From: Hippopus hippopus
Lineage: Eukaryota > Mollusca > Bivalvia > Cardiida > Cardiidae
Direction of reading: 5' to 3'
Assembly: GCA_946811185.2 (NCBI GenBank)
Contig: OX328096.1
Coordinates: 46,080,252 to 46,144,251 of the forward strand
Length of the DNA: 64,000 nt
The translations under genes were made by a program, and so were the position numbers. Under the pieces are notes generated by a model. That model made no database searches. It saw only the letters and a program-made list of their open reading frames with translations, and was not told the origin of the DNA. Below, piece after piece: positions 1 through 50,137 of this stretch (its first letter is position 1; every line of letters starts with the position of its first letter).

Positions 1-1060
1 CAATATAACTAAATTAATGTTGAAAACAGTGTTAAACACTATACAGTAAATCAAACTGTACGGAATTTAAAACCTGTCAGTTTGATTTTCTTTCGATATT
101 ATTTGCAGTTATGGCTTTCTTCGTAGTTCAATCACTACAGAAAGAATTTTCTGCGAATACACATGCATTAAGAATACCGACAAATTGCATATTTTTTGCT
201 ACACAAAAACATATACAGCACACCTGCATGGTATCTGACGATCATTCTGCCGAAACTTATAAACTGGATGCCAGCCTATATCCAATATAGGCTTAAACTT
301 AGTCATCAAATTCTAGGGCCAGTTCACCGAAAAAGAACATTGACAGACATCACAGATTTCTTTTTGGTTGATTACTACTTTGGAAAACTCCCTCTTTTTG
401 ACCAATAGAATGGCTGATATTTGGATTGCGTATGTTACGCATTTTGAACAATTAGCTGGGGGGGGGGAGTCCATGATAAAAATTTTACTCCATAATGGAG
501 TCATTTGGAAAACCGACACCTGTGCCTTGCTTTGAAATTGGTCTATTATGCAGTGAGAGACAATTTGTTTTGGGAATTTTCATGCACGATTTTGGGAAAA
601 ATGGTAACATTTTCAGATTAGGTTCGGGTCTGTTTAACAGACTCGTTCAAGAGGAAAAGAAAAGCTGGCATCTCTTAATGTTGATCGTCAGAAAAGTAGG
701 TTTTCCAGATGGAATTTCATAAAGTCCTTTGATTATGCGCTTATAGGACACCTCCCCCCCCACACCCCCCCAAACATCAACCTCAAAATTCTAGGGAAAA
801 AAGTGTGTCCTATAGTCGAGTATATACTGTAATTGGCATTGACATTCTTCAATCTGTTAGAAATCTGTACTGTAATAGCCACCAAAGTCATGTCTTATTA
901 ACACATGAAACCAAAATAACCGAAGGGTCCATTTTTGATACACTGGCAATAATTTGAACAACCTTGGCACAGGTCGCCGATGTCATGCAACATCCGAAAC
1001 ATTACAATTCTTAGCCAAATGGTTTGAAATAAAAAGATTTTATAGATTTCTCTATAATCA
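1..1060. other. Stretch without a recognisable gene
   Basis: No conserved protein, RNA gene or complete mobile element was recognised. It holds a G-run near 461-469, a C-rich run near 751-772, and an inverted pair (TATAGGACAC near 744, GTGTCCTATA near 806) that could be ends of an unknown short element. It lies beyond the 3' end of the minus-strand UBE2D gene. Confidence 0.5.
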
Positions 1061-2014
1061 TGAGGGCCATTGACCCTAAAGCGCTCACCTAAGTAAAGTC
1101 ATCTAGCAATGATAAATCTGAAGAGGTCCTATTTGTGATGATCTAAAGCACATGCGTGTAAGTGACCTACTTTTTGACTGACTTGGCCTTTTTTGAACTT
1201 GTCAGAAATATCATGAAGACAAACATTCTGACAATGTATCATGAGTATCAGACTGAAAATATGGCCTCAATACTGCAAATGAAGTTTTTCTAAGATTTGC
1301 CCCATGACTTACTTTCTGACCCAACAAGACCCAATTTTGAATTTGTCTGAGTTATCTTCAAGACAACATTCTGACCAATTTTCATTATTATCTGGCTGAA
1401 AATGTGGTCACTATAGAGCAAGCAAGGTTTCCCTAAGACTTGTGGCAGTGACCTACTTTTTTGACCTCACATGACCCAATTTTGAACTTAAACTAGATAT
1501 CATCAAGACGAACATTCTCACCAAGTTTAATGAATATTGGGCTTAAAATGTGACCTCTAGATGCACACAAGGTTTTTTGCAAGATTTGTCCCAGTGACCT
1601 ACCTTTTAACACCGCATGACCCAATTATCAACTTGTCCTAGATGTCATCAACACAAACCTTTCTGACAAATTTTCATGAATGTTTGGCTAAAAATGTGGC
1701 CTCTAGGGTGCACACATGGTTATTCTACAATGCACACAAGGTTTTTCAAAGATTTATCACAGTGACGTAAATTTTGACCCGACATGGCCCAATTTCGAAC
1801 TCATCCTAAATATCATCAAGACAAACATTCTGACCAAGTTTCATGAGTATCAAGATGAATAATTGGCCCCTTAAGTGCACACAAGGTTTTTCTAAAATTT
1901 GGCCCAAAGACCTAATTTTTGATCCAACATGACCAAATATCAAACTTGTACTAGATACCATTAAGACAAACACTCTGACCATGCTTCATGTGTATCAGGA
2001 TGAAAATTTGGCCT

Positions 2015-2243
2015 TTAACCCTTTACCACACAATGACGCCTTTTAACGCCCCTGAAGAAGAGGCCTTTTGAAAACATTGTGGGAAAAGGAGAAAATGCTG
2101 GTAACCAGCATTTTCTCCTTTTCCCACAAAGTTTTCTACCCTATCAAAGAAAAGTTGTGACAATTGAGCCACTATGAAATTGTCTTCTGCAAATGCTTTT
2201 AATTTGAATAGGTCTTAAATTTTGCCGTGTGGTAAAGGGTTAA
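2015..2243 (+). mobile_element. TTAA hairpin MITE, full-length copy
   Basis: TTAA borders at both ends, terminal inverted repeats CCCTTTACCACACAA and TTGCCGTGTGGTAAAGGG, and an uninterrupted central hairpin (GTGGGAAAAGGAGAAAATGC...). It is nested in a tandem-unit element: the host text GGCC...GTGCACACAAGG resumes after it. A TTAA target with CCC ends fits a piggyBac- or Kolobok-mobilised MITE. Confidence 0.8.
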
Positions 2244-2419
2244 AAGGCACACAAGGGTTTTTTAAGATCTGACCCAGTGCCCTACTTTTTTGACCCTACA
2301 TGACCTAATTTTGAACTTGAGATATCATCAAGAAAAACATTCTGAATAGGTTTCAAGAGTTCATGTATCAGGCAAAAAAATATGGCCGCTAGAGTGCACA
2401 CGGTTTTTCTAAGATTTGG

Positions 2420-2690
2420 TTGGTTGGTTGGTTGTATTGGGGTTTAACGTCACTTTAACAGCTAAGGTCGTATCATGGCGGTCGGTGACGCACATGTGTT
2501 TCCTGGCTTTCTCACACCAGTACTAACACAACTTTCTTTCCAAAGCCACTGACTACTTTTCTCACATGCTTCTGCAGAGGTGAGAGGCGAAAATACGCCG
2601 GAAAGACAGTTCGCCTCAACCGGGTATCGAACTCACAACCACCAGGTCATGAGTCCGACACGCTCACCACTGAGCCACCTGGGCGGGGCT
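2420..2690 (-). mobile_element. tRNA-derived SINE, full length
   Basis: Flanked by an exact 11-bp duplication CTAAGATTTGG (2409-2419 and 2691-2701). Read on the minus strand it begins with a tRNA-like head: box A-like GTGGCTCAGTGGTGAGC, and box B-like GAGTTCGATACCC. It ends in a CCAA simple-repeat tail, seen on the plus strand as TTGGTTGGTTGG. A SINE tail plus target-site duplication means insertion by LINE machinery. It sits inside the 1061-2921 repeat. Confidence 0.85.
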
Positions 2691-2921
2691 CTAAGATTTG
2701 GCCCAGTGACCTACTTTTTGACCAGACATTACCCATTTTCAAAATTGTCCAAGATTTTATCAAAGCAAATATTCTGACCATGTTTCTTGAGTATCTGACC
2801 AAAAATGTGGCCTCTAGAGTGCACACAAGATAAATGTTGATGACCTCACAACAGATGCCGTATGCTGGACACAGCATGATCACAAGGCTCACCTTGAGCA
2901 CTTCATGCTCAAGTGAGCTAA

Positions 2922-3436
2922 TAATTGGGTTTCAGTCAAGATCTAAGTTAGTTTTTCTTTTATGACTATTTATGTATAGTGTGCAACCCAATAACAAATG
3001 AACCAATATCCCATCCTATGATACTCTTTACTAATTATCAATGCTAGATGCCTCACGGTCTAGGATAAGACTAATCTTCAAAGATTTCTCTAAAAAATAT
3101 ATAGATCCTGTAGCTCTGACGTTTTTCCTCTATTAAGACAGGTCCACTTAGTACAATAATTGATTTATTTCTGTAGTATCATTGATGCCAATTATTCATG
3201 TCAAATTTGAGTACCATCCGACTTCTGGTTCTTGGGAAGATTTCTTCTGAATTCTTCTTCTTCAACCCTTTATCAAACAATCCCAAGGTTTTACGACCCC
3301 TCCCATAATGTTTTTTGCCTTTCAAAGACAAATGCCATCATATGAGCCACATTCAAATTAAGATATTCAAAACTAATTTATAAGTCTGGCCAAAATCTTG
3401 ATCCCTCCCTTTTAAGTATATATATCTTAAAAGAAC
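2922..3436. other. Spacer with a decayed TTAA MITE
   Basis: No gene seen. Positions about 3266-3400 are a reduced plus-orientation copy of the TTAA MITE: a CAACCCTTTATCAAACAATCCC end, AATGTTTT, then TTTCAAAGACAAAT and GAGCCACATT. Its hairpin core has been deleted. Confidence 0.55.
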
Positions 3437-4484
3437 AAGAGGGCCATGATGGCCCTGAAGTCGCTCACCTGAGCTTTTTGACCAAACATGATCCATTTTT
3501 AAATCTCTTTTGAGATATTATGACAAACATTGTAACAAGCTTTCATAATTATTGGACTGAAAATTAGGCCTCTAGCTTGTACAAATGCTTTTTCTAGACT
3601 CATCCAAGATGTCATCAAGACAAACACCTTCACCAAGTTTCATGAGTATTGAACTTAAATTGTGGCCTTTAGATTGTACACAAGGTTTTTCTAAGATTTG
3701 ACCTAGTGATCTAGTTTTTCACCCAATCTGACCCATTTTCAAACTTGTTTAAGATGTCAACAAGACAAACATTCAGACCAAGTTTCATGAGTATTGGACT
3801 GAAAATGTGGCCTCCAAAGCATACACAAGGTTTTCAAAGATTTGATCAAGTGACCTAGTTATTGACCAGACATGACCCATTTTCAAACTCATCCAAGATG
3901 TTATCAAGAAAAACATTCTGATCAACTTTCTAGAGTATTGGACTGAAAATGTGGTCTCTAAAGCATACACAAGTTTTTTTTAAAGATTGGTCCCAGTGAG
4001 CTAGTTTTTGACCTGACATGACCAATTTTTAAACTCTTCTGAGATATCATCAAGACAAAGATTCTGACTAACTTTCAAGAGTATTGGATTGAAAATGTGG
4101 CCTCTAGAGCGTAAACAAGGTTTTTCCAAGATTTGACCTAGTGACCTAGTTTTTGACCAAACATGACCCATTTCCAAACTTGTCTAAGATAGCATCAAGA
4201 CAAAGATTCTGACCAGCTTTTGGACGGAAAATGTGGCCTCTAAAGCATACACAAGGTTTTTCTAAGATCTGACCTAGTGACCTAGTTTTTGACCTGACAT
4301 GACCCATTTTCGAACTCGTCCAAGATATCATCAAAGCAAACATTCTGACCAAGTTTCATGAGTATCCGAATGAAAATGTGGCCTCTAGAGCGTACACAAG
4401 GTAAAGTTGACGACGCACGACTGACGCCAGACACAGCACGATCACAAAAGCTCACCCTGAGCACATCGTGCTCAGATGATCTAA
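3437..4484 (+). mobile_element. HINE/pearl-like tandem-unit element
   Basis: Head AAGAGGGCCATGATGGCCCT followed by GAAGTCGCTCACCTGAGC. It has about six tandem units of roughly 145 bp, then the tail with the stem-loop CTGAGCACATCGTGCTCAG, five bases, and CTAA at 4481-4484. The open frames running through it on the minus strand follow the repeat period and match no family, so they are not genes. Confidence 0.65.
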
Positions 4485-4713
4485 AAATAAAATTACTAAC
4501 AAGATTGCCTTTTACATGCCTCTGTATATTCAAGGCTTCAAGTTTAATTCGAAGGAAAATACAGATACACAGATATCTTGGACAAAGTAGAAAACACTTT
4601 TTTAAGCACTTTAACTCTTTATCAGAGGACAAAATTTGTATCTCATTCAGAATGAACCCAATTAAAACCTGGATTACATAATCGAATTTGTCTGCAGGTC
4701 TAAATCTCAACAA

Positions 4714-4938
4714 GAGCACCACATATGGGTGCCACTGCTCTGCTGAAGTTGCTTTTAGTGAAAACTTTGAGTCAAAAAGAGACATAACTGTGTAAGAAAT
4801 ATTTTGATGGCTACCTGCTCCTATTTTATGGGTTCCCCTTTTAATACTTAACAACTAGTCCAAGTTTGAAGTAAATATCTTCAGTTATAACAGAGTTATT
4901 ATAAAAAGTCAAAGTTTTTTTTTAAATTCAAAGTCAAA
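4714..4938 (+). repeat. AGAGCACCACATATGGGTGC repeat family, copy 1
   Basis: Begins AACAAGAGCACCACATATGG, contains CAAAAAGAGACATAACTGTG and GTCCAAGTTTGAAGTAAATA, and ends where the next element begins. The same text recurs at 6285-6835 and 27024-27290, which shows it is a dispersed repeat. Its class is unknown. Confidence 0.5.
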
Positions 4939-6288
4939 CAAGAGGGCCATGATGGCCCTGAAGTCACTCACCTGAGCCTTTTGACCAAACATGATCCATT
5001 TTCAATCTCTTTGGAGATATTATGACAAACATTCTAACAAGCTTTAATAATTATTGGACTGAAAATTTGGCCTCTAGCTTGTACAAATGCTTTTTCTAGA
5101 CTCATCCAAGATGTCATCAAGACAAACATTCTGACCAAGTTTCATGAGTATTGAACTTAAATTGTGGCCTCTAGAGTGTACACGCGGTTTTTCTGAGATC
5201 TGACCAAGCGACTTAGTTTCTTACCCAACATGACCCATTTGTCATCATGACAAACATTCTTACAAAGTTTCATGAGTATTGGACTGAAAATGGACTGAAA
5301 ATGTGGCCTCTAGAACATACACAAGGTTTTTCAAAGATGTGACCTAATAACCTAGTTATCGACCTGACATGACCCATTTTCAAACTTATCGGGATGTTTT
5401 CAAGACAAACATTTTGACCAAGTTTCATGAGTATTTGACTGAAAATGTGGCCTCTAGAGCGTACACAAGCTTTTTCAAAAATTGGTCCTAGTGACCTACT
5501 TTTGACCCGACGTGACCCATTTTCAAAATCCTCTCAGATAACATAAAGACAAGCATTCTGACAAACTTTCAGGAGTATTTTACTAAAAATGTAGCCTCTA
5601 CAAGGTACACAAGGTTTTTCTAAGATTTGACCTTGTGACCTAGTTTTTGATCTTACCTGACCCATTTTCAAACTAGTTCGAGATATTATCCAGACAAACA
5701 TTCTGACCAAGTTTCATGGGTATAGAACTGAAAATGTGGCCTCTAGAGCGTACACAAGTCTTTTCTAAGATATGACCTTGTGACCTAGTTATTGACCCGA
5801 CATGACCCATTTTCAAACTCGTCCGAGATAATCAAGACAAACATTCTGACCAATTTTTAAGAGTATTGGACAGAAAATGTGGCCTCTAGAGTGTACACAA
5901 GGTTTTTCTAATATTTGACCTAGTGACCTAGTTTTTGACCCAACCTGACCCATTTTCAAACTCATCTGAGATATTATCAAGACAAACATTCTGACCAAGT
6001 TTCATGAGTATCGTTGGTTGGTTGGTTGTATTGGGGTTTAACGCCACTATAACAGCTAAGGTCATATCATGGCAGTCGGTGACGCACATGTGTTTCCTGG
6101 CTTTCTCACACCAGTACTAACACAACTTCCTTTCCAAAGCCACCGACTACTTTTCTCACATGCTTCAGCAGAGGTGAGAGGCTCATGAGTATCGAACTGA
6201 AAATGTGGATTCTAGAGCATACAGAAGGTGAAAGTTGATGACGGACACAGCACAATCACAAAAGCTGACCTTGAGCACTTCATGCTAA
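4939..6288 (+). mobile_element. HINE/pearl-like tandem-unit element
   Basis: Same head (AAGAGGGCCATGATGGCCCT, then GAAGTCACTCACCTGAGCC) and the same roughly 145-bp units, about eight of them. The tail reads CTTGAGCACTTCATGCTAA, so its closing hairpin is damaged. A truncated SINE is inserted at 6014-6182. Confidence 0.6.
6014..6182 (-). mobile_element. 5'-truncated SINE
   Basis: Same family as 2420-2690: the CCAA tail and body match closely, but the copy stops at GAGGTGAGAGGC, before the tRNA-like head. It is bounded by an exact 12-bp duplication TCATGAGTATCG (6002-6013, 6183-6194). The duplication shows that the truncation happened at insertion. Confidence 0.8.
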
Positions 6289-6835
6289 AAAGGGGTATAA
6301 CTATGTCAAAAATAATGTGATGGTTGCTTACCCTTGTTGTATGGGTTTCCCTTTTGATAATTAAAAACTAGAGACCCTTGAGGGCCTGAATCACTCTACT
6401 GGCAGTGATTTTGCTTATTTTCTTGCATACATCATTTTGTGTGCACAGTTGCACACTTTACTGCTTAAACAAGAAAAAGTTAAATGGAAAATCCAGCCAC
6501 AAATGCAGACTTTATTATGTAAACATAAAATGTAAATTTTCACCTTTACATGGATACTTTTCTCTTTCTGATTTTACATTTTTTTTCAAAAAAAGGGTTT
6601 GAGGGTTGAAGATATTAACAAACAGTGCAAGTTTCACGAAAATCGGACCACAAATGCAGACTTTACCTCGTAAACAAAGAAAAAGACTAACAGATGGAAG
6701 GACAGATGGACAGACGATGGAAACCATGCCATGACATAAGCTCTGCTGGCTTTCAGCCAGTACAGCTAACCAGTCCAAGTCTGAAGTAAATACCTTCAAT
6801 TAAGACAGAGATATTATAAAATTTCATAGTTTTTC
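6285..6835 (+). repeat. AGAGCACC-type repeat split by a second element
   Basis: Positions 6289-6365 (GGGGTATAACTATGTC...) and 6770-6835 (CCAGTCCAAGTCTGAAGTAA...) are the two halves of one copy of the family seen whole at 4714-4938. They are separated by 6366-6769, which ends with the stem-loop CTGGCTTTCAGCCAG, five bases, CTAA. That inner piece is a short Helentron-like element whose 3' end carries GGACAGACGATGG and CCATGACATAAG. Confidence 0.5.
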
Positions 6836-7626
6836 AAGAAGATGCAGAGGACCAATGGGCTATGGCAAAACTTCAAGGTTTTTCTTCGAAAACAGAAGTG
6901 CTAAAAATTATCTTGAGGCAGGCTAAAGCCCCAATTGGGATGGGGTACAACCCCTCCCACAATCAGCATTATCTGCCTTGAAGTGTCCATTTAGCCCCCA
7001 TAATCTGTACTTTCCTGAGTCTAGCTGGAACATTGCTATGGAAATAATCAATCCCTGCAAATTTCAAAGAAATGGGACTTTTCATGTGAACTTAAGTGCA
7101 TCATGAAGGATAAATCGTCTAGCAGCTCCTTTTCCAAACCAAAGATCAGGTCTTCTTCAATTGCGATAGGATTCGTAAGTTTTATGATACAATAAATCTC
7201 TTCAAGTTTCAAATGATAGAATAAAAATGAAAACTTTATCACATAAACAAGAAATGCAAATTTTCAACTCAATACAGCCGATTTCCTCTAAACAATTGTA
7301 TGATTTTCTTCCAAATAAATACAGTTCAAGCTATTGGCTGTATAAACAAACTGTGTAAGTATGCTGACTTTATTGCACAAACAAAAAAAAAAGACCACCA
7401 GATGGACAGATGGATGGATGACAGGAACCACCAAATCAAATAACTTCTTCTGGCTGTCAATCATTAGAACCAACAAGGATTTTGTATTAATTATCATCAC
7501 CAAAAATCAAGTTGTTTATAGTTAATGTTTCTTCAGCTTATCGGAATTATCTTAACAACAGAGACACTGACAATTCCTTTACATGCACAGAGGAAGAATA
7601 CAACACTGCTTTTCCAAAGAGTCTTT
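6836..7626 (-). other. UBE2D 3' UTR and downstream flank
   Basis: Follows the UBE2D stop codon on the minus strand. No clear AATAAA close to the stop could be chosen, so the polyadenylation site is not assigned. Positions about 7080-7480 resemble a decayed repeat end (ACCAGATGGACAGATGG, CTTCTGGCTGTC). Confidence 0.4.
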
Positions 7627-46641
<39,015 letters not shown>

Positions 46642-46817
46642 CTTAAATCTTGAACAGAAGTTAAGGTATTTAATGAGATTTTGGTATATATTTCTGTACT
46701 CTGACGTAGTTTTGCCTTTCCTGTGTAAACCCGGAAAATTGTAACTGAGCATGCGCGAGTTAGCGATTAGCTCCAGGGACGGTATAAAACGCACACACTG
46801 TGTAACATAGAGATTGA
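46642..46817 (-). promoter_or_regulatory. UBE2D: Probable UBE2D 5' UTR and promoter
   Basis: Upstream of the UBE2D ATG. It contains a GCGCATGC core in TCGCGCATGCTCAG (46749-46762), like NRF1 sites, and CCCGGAAAA (46730-46738), an ETS-like CCGGAA core. Both are common in housekeeping promoters. ACGTCA, a half CRE, occurs at about 46703-46708. The transcription start is not determined. The region ends at the foldback element that begins at 46818. Confidence 0.5.
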
Positions 46818-49178
46818 CGGGTCATACTATTTTGCGGACGCTACTTGCGGACAATATACACAAAGAGGGATTTTGCGGACGCTTTTTATTTAGATTAATT
46901 ATCGCATTTAAGGAGACAGACATGCTATTCGCACCTTTGCAAGGATTTGACACCCTTATTTATATACATTTATATGAACTTATATCGATAATCACATTTA
47001 GTGTTGAATAAATATATGTCATGTTTTACCATTTGAAATCACTCGTAGTCATAAGTTGTAATCTTCGTAACCTTAGTATGATTATATTTCTCAAAGTCCT
47101 TCTTTTTAAAAAAACAAGTGATTTTAACATTTTCGTGTTTGTTTCTCATAAATAAAGATGGGGGGAAAATCGGCATTTTGTTTTACATTATGAGGGTCTT
47201 CACCAGGGGTCTGCTTTAAAAAATCATATATTCAGACACATTGTCGCTTTAGTTAATGTATTGAGGGACACTATACACACAGAGAAATAGCGGACAATAT
47301 AAAATATAGAAGGAATTTGCGGACGCATTGAATATAGAATAGTTCTTAAAAGATATAACAAGTTTGGCCTAGTTTTAACGTATTTATGTTTAGAACATTT
47401 CGAAATATTTTACAAGTCATATTATAGTCACATTAAGAAGATAATTACGGTAGTAAGGGAAACGCATGTAAATTATATGGTATGGTAGGAAACTGCGGAT
47501 GCTACGTGCGGACACTATACATAAAGAAGGAATTTGCGGACAATATAGAATATAGAGGGAATTTGCGAACGGATTGATTATAGAGTAGTTTTTAAATGGA
47601 ATCATATATACTCTATCATCAATCCGTCCGCAAATTCCCTCAATATTCTTTATTGTCCGCGAATTCCTTCTGTGCTAACCATACTCAACACAGCAAATAA
47701 CTTTGCAAGGGGCAAGACCCTCTATTTAATTCGAGCCAAATATACAAAGTAATACAAAATACAACAAAACATTTTTTCAAGACTGACCCAGGAGAAAAAT
47801 CAGAGATAAAAACACTGAGTGAAAAACTCTGGAAAACCTGTGCAGTCATGCTAACTTAACCATGACTTTCCTTAAGAACCAAATCATTATGATTTCTAAA
47901 TTATCCCAAACTTATATTTTAACCCTAAATCCTCAAATTAATATAATCAACTGAATTCGGATAGATGTTCGAAATAAACTAGAGGACGTCTTGCGTAGAA
48001 CTGACTATAAACCGCGAAAACTACCCTTATATACATACACACACTCGATAATCTCGTGCACAAATCTATATTTGTGTCACCGTATATGTGAAGACAAACG
48101 TTCTCTGCTATACTGCGTACCGCAAAGAACTTACAATTTTGTATGGTGTCCGCACGTAGCATCCGCAGGTTTCCTACCATACTACATGTATATAATTTAC
48201 ATGCGTTTCCATTACTACTGTAACTATCTTCTTAATGTGTCCATAATACAATACTTTCAAAGCAGACTTATAAAATATTTCGAAATACATGAAATCTACG
48301 CCAAAAAATATCTATATTTTTCATCTAAAAAACTACTTTATAAATAGTCAATGCGTCCGCAAATTCCCTCTTTACTCTATACTGTCCGCAAATTCCTTCT
48401 TTATGTATAGTGTCTGCACGTACCATCCGCACGTTTCCTACCATACTATATAATTTACACGTGTCCGTAATTTTCCTCAATACTACAATTAATTTGTAAA
48501 TAAGCCCATTAAATAAGCTTCAAAGAAGAATTATAATATACTTTGAATTGTAATTTAAACATAGATACATGAAAACTACAACGTTAATATATGATTTCTG
48601 GTAAAACTACTTTATATTTAATGCGACCGCGAATTCCTTCTTTTTCCATATTGTCCGCAATTTCCTTCTATGAAACTACAATAAATCATTCATATCATGA
48701 ATGACACCCAATGTATATACATGCATACTTGTTTTGCGTGGTTAGAACCCCCCATTTTAAAAACATTAAAGGCCGATTCTATATTCCATCTTAAGTTATT
48801 TATGTTTATCAAATACAAAGAGGGTGAAATCATTTTTTTTTTTAGAAAACACAATTTCAAAATATAATAAAAGTATACATGTTACGAAGAGTAAGACTTA
48901 TGACTCGTAATTACAAATGACAAAAGAAATATACCTAATTTTTATAAATTACATTCAACTCTCTAAAAGCAATTTTCGTTATATAAGTTCATATAAAAGT
49001 ATAAACAATCAGTATAAAAACCCCTTTTAAAGGTGAAAATAGCATGTCTGTCGCCTTAATTGCAATAATTACTCTATATTCAATGCGTCCGCAAAATCCC
49101 TCTATGTTCTATATTGTCCGCAAAATCCTTCTTTGTGTATATTGTCCGCAAGTAGCGTCCGCAAAATAGTATGACCCG
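46818..49178. mobile_element. Long-TIR foldback element with TTTGCGGAC arrays
   Basis: Both ends begin CGGGTCATACTATTTTGCGG with 49 identical bases and 13 more after one mismatch. The inverted similarity continues, with gaps, for roughly 400 bp (GACAGACATGCTATT / AATAGCATGTCTGTC, CATAAGTTGTAATCTTCGTAA and its inverse). Further inverted copies of the end motif lie inside at about 47260-47345, 47437-47580, 47606-47680, 48130-48180, 48345-48470 and 48600-48675. Flanks AGATTGA and AGGTTGA may be a target duplication with one change. No transposase was recognised. Confidence 0.75.
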
Positions 49179-49450
49179 AGGTTGACCAGCTCAGTTGGTG
49201 GAACGCAGGACTCGTGGACGTGATGCATCGGGTCACTTGAGAGTCCGGGTTCGATTCCCACGGCGGGCCATCTAAAAAAACTTATAGTCTTTCGAATGAG
49301 ACGTTAAACCGAGGTCCCGTGTGACGGTGCTATACATTGGTACCACAGCAAGCGTAACTTAGGATGGGTTTCGTCCTGTATCTCACTATCCCCCGTACTC
49401 CCGATTCGGGGTCTAGCTCCGATGTTAATTTTGTGATTGTTTCTCCGCTA
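49179..49450 (+). mobile_element. tRNA-derived SINE with conserved central domain
   Basis: tRNA-like head with ACCAGCTCAGTTGGTGG (box A-like) and GGGTTCGATTCCCACGG (box B). It is followed by GTCTTTCGAATGAGACGTT then AAACCGAGGTCC, which resembles a central domain shared by SINEs across distant animals (recalled; exact name uncertain). The tail is CTAGCTCCGATGTTAATTTT with GATTGTTTCTCCGCTAG. Confidence 0.75.
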
Positions 49451-49501
49451 GAGGAGAAACAATCACAAAAATAACATCGGAGCTAGACCCCGAATCGGGA
49501 G
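49398..49501. repeat. Near-perfect 49-bp-arm palindrome of SINE tails
   Basis: The left arm 49398-49446 and right arm 49453-49501 are inverse copies with a single mismatch around a 6-nt loop GCTAGA. Each arm is the SINE 3' part (ATTCGGGGTCTAGCTCCG, GTGATTGTTTCTCC). Confidence 0.9.
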
Positions 49502-49525
49502 TATATCCCCCGTAACAATACTAAA

Positions 49526-50137
49526 GGCCGGTACACACAAAGATTTGTCTCATGAAAATAATCTCAGAGATTTTTCTATCATGATACACTCCTGTACACA
49601 CACTTATACAAATCTTAAGGCCGGTACACACAGTAAGATTTGTCTCGTGAAATTTATCATAGAGATTTTTGTATTATAATACACTCAGAACTGTGCAAAC
49701 ACTAATACAAATCTTATGATACTGTTCTTACCTGTCGGGTTTTCCCGCCAGAATAAAACTAAATTGTGTCGATCTAGTCTCAAAATGGTGCTTAGAGAGC
49801 AAGATGAAGTGATCATGACATTATGCATGATACTTATTACTATTGCATTGGAAAACTTGACGCACCATTCCTGGTGCGAGAAATTTTGGTCTGGAAAATA
49901 CATTTTCTGCCATTTTTGTGTATCAGGGAGTGGCTTACTCAATGTGTATACACTTTACAGCATCAACAAATCTACAGGTAACTTACCTTCTAGGACATGC
50001 TAAGCATTGCTCTAACCCTAATACAGTTTCATGAAACTCCAGAAAATCTAATGATACATGTTTTAGGAATGTACAGACAGTAAGATTTGTCTCAGATTAA
50101 AAAATCTCCGAGATTAATCTTACTGTGTGTACCAGGC
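49526..50137. mobile_element. TIR element with GGCCGGTACACAC ends
   Basis: The main copy 49619-50137 lies between two TTAA (49615-49618, 50138-50141), with ends GGCCGGTACACACAGTAAGA and the inverse of GCCTGGTACACACAGTAAGA. A truncated left-end duplicate precedes it at 49526-49614. TTA/TTAA flanks allow a PIF/Harbinger or piggyBac-type origin; no transposase inside. Confidence 0.6.

Larger units (their letters stand above)
1061..2921 (+). mobile_element. HINE/pearl-like tandem-unit element with CTAA-hairpin end
   Basis: Starts with a diverged copy of the AGGGCCATGATGGCCCT head (CTCACCTAAG follows). It continues as about ten decayed tandem units of roughly 140-150 bp, each holding GTGACCTACTTTTTGACC, GACAAACATTCTGACC, TTTCATGAGTAT and GTGGCCTCTAGAGTGCAC. 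It ends with a stem-loop TTGAGCACTTCATGCTCAA, five bases, then CTAA at 2918-2921. A 3' hairpin closely followed by CTRR is the hallmark of Helitron-type ends, and internal tandem units are typical of HINE/Helentron and bivalve pearl elements; the assignment is inference. A TTAA MITE (2015-2243) and a SINE (2420-2690) are inserted in it. Confidence 0.6.

Noticed and set aside
2575..2690. tRNA gene on the minus strand
   Set aside because: Box A and B are present but the head lacks a proper cloverleaf, and it is joined to a SINE body with tail and target duplication. The same applies at 41760-41817 and 49179-49262.
4282..4854. 190-codon open frame on the minus strand
   Set aside because: It runs through the tail of a tandem-unit repeat into another repeat, keeps the repeat period in its protein (SRGHIF, ILMKLGQNVC), and has no recognisable domain.
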